The notes under the pieces were generated by a model. The model worked only from the letters and a program-made list of their open reading frames with translations. It was not told the origin of the DNA and searched no databases. A stretch of DNA of 64,000 bases from Bradyrhizobium sp. CIAT3101 (GTDB taxonomy: Bacteria; Pseudomonadota; Alphaproteobacteria; Rhizobiales; Xanthobacteraceae): assembly GCF_029714945.1 (NCBI RefSeq), contig NZ_CP121634.1, positions 3,493,001 to 3,557,000 on the forward strand. Direction: 5' to 3'. A program made the translations under genes and the position numbers. This document shows, in pieces, positions 59,271 through 64,000 of the stretch; position 1 is the first letter of the stretch, and every line of letters starts with the position of its first letter.

Positions 59271-59379
59271 CGGCGTTGTCCCCGAACTATCGCACCTTGG
59301 CACGACCGCGCATCTCACATACGCTTCGCCCCACGCCCGCACCCATCAATCATAACAGACGGGCCCCGAGGAAACAGCC

Positions 59380-60531
59380 ATGGAACAGATCCGCGTCTGC
59401 ACCCACGCCGGACCGGGCTCGGAGCCCGTGATCAAGACCGTGCCGTGGCCGAAGGTCGGCCGCAAGGGTGCGCTGATCAAGATCGGCGCGTGCGGCGTCT
59501 GCGGCACGGATTTGCATATCCTGAAAGGCCACTGGCCGAAGCCGCTGCCCTGGCCGTTCACGCTTGGCCATGAGATCGGCGGCGTCATCGTCGAATGCGG
59601 TGACGAGTTCACCGAGGATTTCATGAGCAAGCTGCTCAAGGTCGGATCGAAGGTGATGATCCCGCCGCTGATGCCCTGCGGCAAATGCTACTACTGTATC
59701 CACTATCCGCAGACCGCCAACAAATGCCTGACGCCGGTTTATTACGGGCGCTATCTCGGCTTCGACAAGGCGCCGCACATGTGGGGCGGCTGGGCTGAAT
59801 ATGTCTATGTCGATCTCGACATGCTGCCGGGCACCAAGATTTACAAGCTGCCCGACGACATGTCGCTGCGCCTTGGCGCGCTGTCGGAGCCGCTGACCTC
59901 CTGCATCCGCGCCTTCAACCGTGCGACCCGCGCCGGTGGCTTCACCTGGGCCGACACGGTGGTGATCCAGGGCTCCGGCCCGATCGGCATTTTGGCGGTC
60001 GCGGCGGCACGCGAGATGGGAGCAGGGCGCGTCATCTGCGTCGGCGCGCCGGAAGAGCCGCGCCTCAAGCTGGCGCGCGAGTTCGGTGCGGAAGCGACGG
60101 TCAATATCGAGGAGATCAAATCACCGCAGGAGCGCATCGCGCGCGTGCGCGAGATCGTCGGCGGCTTTGGTGCTGATCTGGTGATGGATTGCTCGGGCCA
60201 CCCGACCGCGGGGCCCGAGGGCATCGAGATGCTGCGCGACGGCGGCACCTATGTCGAGATGGGCCAGTTCACCGACGCCGGCTCGATCGAGACATCCTGG
60301 CACCGCATCTGCACCAAGGACCTCAACGTGCTGGGATCCTGGGGCTTCACCGGTAATGATCTCCCGCTCGGCGTCGACATGCTCTATCGCACCCGCGACA
60401 AATATCCCTGGCTGAAGATGCAGACGATCTATCCGTTCACGGAGGAGGGCGTCTCGCAAGCCGTGGAGGACGCGATGGCGATGAAGACGGTGAAGTCGAC
60501 CATCGTGCCGTGGCCGGACTTGGTGGAGTAG
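59380..60531 (+). CDS. Zinc-dependent alcohol dehydrogenase family protein
   Basis: Medium-chain dehydrogenase of 383 residues. Catalytic zinc ligands C41 (GVCGTD) and H64-E65 (GHE), structural zinc cysteines C100, C103, C106 and C116 (PCGKCYYC and NKC), and the NAD-binding GSGPIG near 198-203 are visible. The long insertion between GGVIVECGDEF and the structural zinc loop, and VYYGRYLGFDKAPHMWGGWA after it, resemble threonine dehydrogenase-like or 5-exo-alcohol dehydrogenase members. The substrate alcohol is unknown. It is followed 3 nt later by a DUF5680 gene. Confidence 0.9.
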   Translation: MEQIRVCTHAGPGSEPVIKTVPWPKVGRKGALIKIGACGVCGTDLHILKGHWPKPLPWPFTLGHEIGGVIVECGDEFTEDFMSKLLKVGSKVMIPPLMPCGKCYYCIHYPQTANKCLTPVYYGRYLGFDKAPHMWGGWAEYVYVDLDMLPGTKIYKLPDDMSLRLGALSEPLTSCIRAFNRATRAGGFTWADTVVIQGSGPIGILAVAAAREMGAGRVICVGAPEEPRLKLAREFGAEATVNIEEIKSPQERIARVREIVGGFGADLVMDCSGHPTAGPEGIEMLRDGGTYVEMGQFTDAGSIETSWHRICTKDLNVLGSWGFTGNDLPLGVDMLYRTRDKYPWLKMQTIYPFTEEGVSQAVEDAMAMKTVKSTIVPWPDLVE

Positions 60532-60534
60532 ACG

Positions 60535-61017
60535 ATGTCGTCCATTCCGCCCGATCTCGCGGCGTTCCTGGTCGAGGCCAAGCGGCGCACCTATGCAGGC
60601 CTCGATGACGACGCGACCGTGGCCGCGCCGCTGCTCGCCGGCTCAAAGCAGCTCGAGCACCGTGCGCCGCCTTACGCTTATCGCGATATCTATTTCGGGA
60701 TGGGATTTTTCGTTGGGCAGGAAACCGTGTCGCGCGACGATCGCGTCATCTGGTCGATGAGCTACAGCGGAGGCGTGGGCGCAGAGATCAAGGAGCGGGA
60801 CAGTTTTCTCGCCGTCTACAAATTCCTGCGCCAGGCGCTGCTAGGCGTCAGCGTCGAGGAGCCCGTTCGAGGACCGCGCCGGTTTGAGCAGGCGGGCATG
60901 ATCTATCGCAACGAGGCCGAGGGCGCGCTCGATCGCTTCCATGGCATCGAGACGATCGCGCGGCATGATGGCGCATCGCTTTACGAACTGCGGTATAGTG
61001 GCGGCTTGTTGCGATGA
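60535..61017 (+). CDS. DUF5680 domain-containing protein
   Basis: Protein of 160 residues. AAFLVEAKRRTYAG at about 9-22, IYFGMGFFVGQETVSRD and VIWSMSYSGGV match the DUF5680 pattern. There is no signal peptide or membrane segment. Its start lies 3 nt after the alcohol dehydrogenase stop, so the two are co-transcribed; family function is unknown. Confidence 0.85.
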   Translation: MSSIPPDLAAFLVEAKRRTYAGLDDDATVAAPLLAGSKQLEHRAPPYAYRDIYFGMGFFVGQETVSRDDRVIWSMSYSGGVGAEIKERDSFLAVYKFLRQALLGVSVEEPVRGPRRFEQAGMIYRNEAEGALDRFHGIETIARHDGASLYELRYSGGLLR

Positions 61018-61152
61018 ATCTGGAGATCCACGCCGAGATCTAAATCAGGGCAGGGCAACTGCCCCAAAAGTTCCACAGGGAATCCGCGACTTATTCACGT
61101 CGCGGTGAAACTTAGGCCAAGGTTCCGGCTTTCAGTTCGCGGGAGAGTTATT

Positions 61153-61665
61153 GTGAAGCGAATCCTGAAGCCCATCACCTACATCCTGGCTGCCATCTAC
61201 TTCCTGGTGGATGCGGTGTTCATGGCCGTGGCGCGGCCGATCTCGCGCTGGCTTTCGCGGCATTTCGAATTCAAGCGGCTGCGCGCCTGGATCAAGTCGC
61301 TGCCGCCTTATCCGTCGCTCGCGCTGTTCTCCGTGCCCGTGATCATCCTGGAGCCGATCAAGCCGGTGGCGGCGTACCTCGTCGCGACCGGGCAGTTCCT
61401 GAGCGGCGTAGCGGCGTTCATCGGTTGCGAGTTGCTCAAGCTCGTGCTGGTCGAGCGCCTGTTCCACCTCACGCGCGATAAGCTGATGCGGATTCCGGCG
61501 TTCGCCTGGGTCTACGGGAAGTTTTCCGAGATGAAGGCATGGCTGCAGGCGACCGAGGCCTGGCGCGCCATCCGCGCCTTGAGCCGTGCGGCAAAAGATT
61601 TTGTGGTGCGGACCAAGGCAAGGCTGGCCGGCGGTGTCAGCAGGCTGGTGGCCTCAAGGGATTAG
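61153..61665 (+). CDS. Membrane protein of unknown function
   Basis: Protein of 170 residues. The GTG at 61153 with GGGAGAG upstream is chosen over a frame start at 61105. It has two or three hydrophobic segments (about 5-25, 55-75, 82-98) and long amphipathic basic helices (LSRAAKDFVVRTKARLAGGV). Related bradyrhizobial proteins are annotated as hypothetical; no function can be given. Confidence 0.75.
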   Translation: MKRILKPITYILAAIYFLVDAVFMAVARPISRWLSRHFEFKRLRAWIKSLPPYPSLALFSVPVIILEPIKPVAAYLVATGQFLSGVAAFIGCELLKLVLVERLFHLTRDKLMRIPAFAWVYGKFSEMKAWLQATEAWRAIRALSRAAKDFVVRTKARLAGGVSRLVASRD

Positions 61666-61676
61666 CACCGCACTTG

Positions 61677-62030
61677 CTACGCGAGCTTGCGCGCTGCAGC
61701 GGTGGCCTTGTCGCCTGTGTTCGGCGTGCCCGAGGGCTCAATGAGCATCAGGTGAACCTCCTCGCGGGCCACCGGGCGGTGTTCGACACCCTTGGGCACC
61801 ACATAGAGCTCGCCCGGTCCGAGCGTCACGGTGCGGTCCCGCAACTCGATGTCGAGCGTGCCCTTCAGCACGAGAAAGAAATCGTCGGTGTCGTCGTGCT
61901 TGTGCCAGGTGAACTCTCCCTTCACCTTCACCACCATCACGTCGCAATCGTTGAAGGTCGTGACCGTGCGCGGCGACCAGAAATCTTGAAAGGTCGCGAG
62001 CTTGTCGGCAAGCGATATGCTGTCGGCCAT
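61677..62030 (-). CDS. Cupin domain-containing protein
   Basis: Small beta-barrel protein of 117 residues. Cupin motif 1 is HKHDDTDDFFLVLKG near 43-57, with His and Asp/Glu metal ligands, and motif 2 is GPGELYVVPKGVEHRPV near 71-87. Proteins of this size often bind a metal and act as isomerases or regulators; the role is not known. Confidence 0.9.
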   Translation of the reverse strand: MADSISLADKLATFQDFWSPRTVTTFNDCDVMVVKVKGEFTWHKHDDTDDFFLVLKGTLDIELRDRTVTLGPGELYVVPKGVEHRPVAREEVHLMLIEPSGTPNTGDKATAAARKLA

Positions 62031-62147
62031 ATTTCACCCCATGAGTCTCGTGAGCCCCGATTTGGGATCGGATGACCGATACGGCAAGCCCGGCATCCAT
62101 CCGCGTGACAGCGGCGGAGCGACGGGCATCGGCCGCGGTCCTCTCGT

Positions 62148-62513
62148 TCATGCGCGTGACACGTGAGCAGAGACGCACTGCCAACGTCCGTCCCGGAACT
62201 GCCAATCGTCCGTGTACCGGCCTGCACCTTCGCTGCCGTCCGGCTTACGATAGCTGGTGCGCGCGTGAATGATGGCAAAGTCGCCGAGCACGCGGATGAT
62301 CACGTCGTGCTCGCGAATGTCGCGTACCGTCGAGCCGCGGCCGATCTGCACCAGGAATGCCGACCGGTCGATCAGTGTGCCGTCCGGGTTGGTGTTGCGA
62401 AAGTCAACGGCGAGATTGGCGTCGAACCAGGCGACATCGGCCTCGTCAACGGCGCGGACATAGTTGCGATTGAGATCCGCCAAAGCGGCCTCGGCTGTCT
62501 TGTTGTCGGGCAT
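62148..62513 (-). CDS. NTF2-like / SnoaL-like protein (DUF4440)
   Basis: Protein of 121 residues with the NTF2-like fold pattern: LNRNYVRAVDEADVAWFDAN near the N terminus, then RSAFLVQIG and YTDDWQFRDGRWQCVSAHVS at the C terminus. Such proteins may be small isomerases or steroid-like ligand binders; no catalytic residues can be assigned. Confidence 0.88.
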   Translation of the reverse strand: MPDNKTAEAALADLNRNYVRAVDEADVAWFDANLAVDFRNTNPDGTLIDRSAFLVQIGRGSTVRDIREHDVIIRVLGDFAIIHARTSYRKPDGSEGAGRYTDDWQFRDGRWQCVSAHVSRA

Positions 62514-62628
62514 CTGTGTTCACCTCTTCGCATGCTCGCATCGATTACCGCGATTGTCCGGAGCCTAGCGCAATGGGCCGATCTGATGGTTCGGTGTCGA
62601 CCGAAGGATGCTCACTCGGCCACAGCAT

Positions 62629-63150
62629 TTAGTCCTGGTCGTGGCTGCACGCGGTTGTCACGTCGCTTACCGTTACGCCCACCACTTTCGTGCCCTCCAG
62701 CTCACGGACGATACGTTGGTCCGGCCCCACAATGCCGAGATCGAACTCGTGCTCCGGCGTGACCAAAATCATGCGCTGGCCGATGATCACGAGCACCGTC
62801 ATGTCGTTGTGCTCGCCTTCGACGGCCCAGGTGCGGATATCGGTGGCGTAAGGCTCCTTGCGCCAGGCGTTGGGAGAGCCCGGGTCGCAGCGGATCTCGA
62901 CGCCGTCGTCCGACGTGGTCACGACCAGCTTCGAGCGGCTCGGCTTCCAGCGCTCGTCGAGGAGCTCGTTGACGAGCCAGAGGCAGGCGAATTCCTTACA
63001 TTCGGCAGGCCGGTCGGCGTAGATCGCGCAACCGCGGCCGGGCTTGCAGTGCGCGCACCAGTTGCCGGCCGGCTTGGCAAGCGCCTCGATCGCCATGACC
63101 TTGCAGCAGAGCGTGCAGTCGCCGCACTGACGTTCGCCCGCCGAGGTCAT
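62629..63150 (-). CDS. YkgJ family cysteine cluster protein
   Basis: Protein of 173 residues with a Cys-rich N-terminal half: C9, C12, C15, C16, C32, C35, C41, C51 and C56, including CGDCTLCC and WCAHCKPGRGC, which match the zinc- or iron-chelating YkgJ (CxxxCxxCC-like) cluster. The rest is an alpha/beta domain. Function is unknown, and metal binding is inferred from the spacing. Confidence 0.88.
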   Translation of the reverse strand: MTSAGERQCGDCTLCCKVMAIEALAKPAGNWCAHCKPGRGCAIYADRPAECKEFACLWLVNELLDERWKPSRSKLVVTTSDDGVEIRCDPGSPNAWRKEPYATDIRTWAVEGEHNDMTVLVIIGQRMILVTPEHEFDLGIVGPDQRIVRELEGTKVVGVTVSDVTTACSHDQD

Positions 63151-63457
63151 TCATGCATCCCTGGTACGCCCGACCGCGCGCAATCTAGGCGAGATGACCG
63201 CAAAAGTCCGCCGTTCCGGCCCAAAAGCGCGCTGAAGGGGCCAAAGCGCGCCAAAAGTGCGGGGTTGAGCATCCCGGCCTTGTTCACCCTGTCGCCAATG
63301 CCATGCATCAAAGCCATGGTGATTTGGCCGCTTCTGGCGTAAAGAGCCTCCAAATCAAAATCATCATGGGTGTGACCGGGCCTTCTGCAGTGACTGCAGC
63401 GTCGGGCCCCTCGGCTTTCCGTTCCGCGCCCCCGGACCAACCAAGGTTTTCCATTCC
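63151..63457. other. Intergenic region with a hairpin before the helicase gene
   Basis: This 307-nt gap between divergent genes contains CTGCAG-TGA-CTGCAG at 63386-63400 extended by GGGCC/GGCCC arms (63379-63410), about 50 nt before the helicase start, so within its probable leader. No small gene was recognised. Confidence 0.5.
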
Positions 63458-64000
63458 GTGTCCTTTCCGGCCCTGACCCCGCCGCTCGCCCGTGCCTTGG
63501 CTGAGCGCAATTACGATTCCCCGACCCCCGTTCAGCTCGCCGTGCTCGGCGAAGATGCGGTTGACCGCGACCTCCTGGTGTCGGCCCAGACCGGCTCGGG
63601 CAAGACCGTCGCTTACGGTTTGGCCATGGCCAAGGATTTGCTCGATGGTGCCGAGCAGTTCGAGCAGGCGGGAGCACCCCTGGCTTTGATCGTCGCGCCG
63701 ACGCGCGAGCTCGCCTTGCAGGTCCAGCGCGAGCTGACATGGCTCTATGCGCAAGCGCGCGCGCGCGTCGTCTCCTGCGTCGGCGGCATGGACCCGCGCC
63801 GCGAGCAGCGCGAGCTAGCCGCGGGCGCCCATATCGTCGTCGGCACGCCCGGCCGCCTGTGCGATCATTTGCGTCGCGGCCGGCTCGACATCTCCGAATT
63901 GAAGGTCGTCGTTCTCGACGAGGCCGACGAGATGCTCAATCTCGGCTTTCGCGAGGACATGGAGTTCATCCTCGAGACCACGCCGGAGACGCGCCGCACG
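63458..64000 (+). CDS. DEAD-box RNA helicase, 3' end cut by window
   Basis: ATP-dependent RNA helicase, first 181 codons. The Q motif (SPTPVQLAVL, Gln26), motif I AQTGSGKT at 43-50, motif Ia APTRELALQVQ, GG in VSCVGGMDP, motif Ib VGTPGRL and motif II LDEADEML are in the right order. The GTG at 63458 is the likely start (no nearby ATG in frame), although the ribosome binding site is weak (AAGG). The frame is open to the window edge. Such helicases act in ribosome assembly and RNA decay. Confidence 0.92.
   Translation, partial: MSFPALTPPLARALAERNYDSPTPVQLAVLGEDAVDRDLLVSAQTGSGKTVAYGLAMAKDLLDGAEQFEQAGAPLALIVAPTRELALQVQRELTWLYAQARARVVSCVGGMDPRREQRELAAGAHIVVGTPGRLCDHLRRGRLDISELKVVVLDEADEMLNLGFREDMEFILETTPETRRT

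Overview
The window is a G+C-rich chromosomal segment from an alphaproteobacterium of the Hyphomicrobiales, most likely Bradyrhizobium or a close relative. The call rests on gene content (aap/dpp-type ABC systems, a cysE-DUF3126 pair, a BTLCP peptidase, a PilZ protein, a CtrA-type box) and on three kinds of dispersed palindromic repeats that I recognise as typical of bradyrhizobial genomes. No rRNA, CRISPR array, transposase or integrase was found. One tRNA gene, tRNA-Leu(UAA), is present. Species cannot be fixed from the sequence alone.

Layout. 1-9.9 kb is a peptide or D-amino-acid uptake and breakdown locus: a dppBC-DF transporter, a DadA-type flavin dehydrogenase behind a tandem glycine riboswitch, and an M20 peptidase on the minus strand, with two tandemly duplicated substrate-binding proteins on the plus strand. 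10.1-17.6 kb holds a GT39-like membrane glycosyltransferase, a Bcr/CflA exporter, a TetR regulator divergent from an enoyl-CoA hydratase, and two tandem GT87-like membrane proteins. 17.6-19.9 kb is a small, more A+T-rich islet (TetR, SDR, exported beta-trefoil protein) lying between an intact tRNA-Leu and a degenerate 60-bp copy of its 3' part. 20-29.6 kb carries housekeeping and metabolic genes: a lipoprotein, a flavin monooxygenase with a zf-CHCC protein, an alpha/beta hydrolase, cysE-DUF3126, and a LysR-hotdog-PhzF operon.

29.7-36.5 kb is an aap-type polar amino-acid ABC operon (binding protein, two permeases, ATPase) continuing into an SHMT-like PLP enzyme that lacks the usual catalytic Glu and Tyr residues, and a class V aminotransferase. 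36.6-42.6 kb contains an exported caspase-family protein, several small exported or membrane proteins, a gamma-carbonic anhydrase, and a two-gene small-protein operon (DNA-binding-like plus RMF-like). 42.8-48.7 kb is a Pot-type ABC operon ending in an Asp/Glu/hydantoin racemase, with a divergent GntR regulator. 49.2-54.3 kb has a glutaminase, an MFS exporter, a Tat-type (RPPH)n protein, an HdeD-like protein and an exported amidohydrolase. 54.4-64 kb has a BTLCP peptidase and a double-PilZ protein, two MFS transporters, a GNAT protein, a zinc alcohol dehydrogenase with a DUF5680 protein, several small proteins, and the start of a DEAD-box helicase cut by the window end.

Themes. Nitrogen and amino-acid acquisition dominates: three complete ABC systems, each linked to enzymes that would act on the imported compound (dehydrogenase and peptidase; SHMT-like and aminotransferase; racemase). 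Tandem gene duplication occurs twice (substrate-binding proteins; GT87-like proteins). The most unusual items are the riboswitch-controlled dadA, the tRNA-bounded islet, the divergent SHMT-like enzyme, and the RMF-like small-protein operon.
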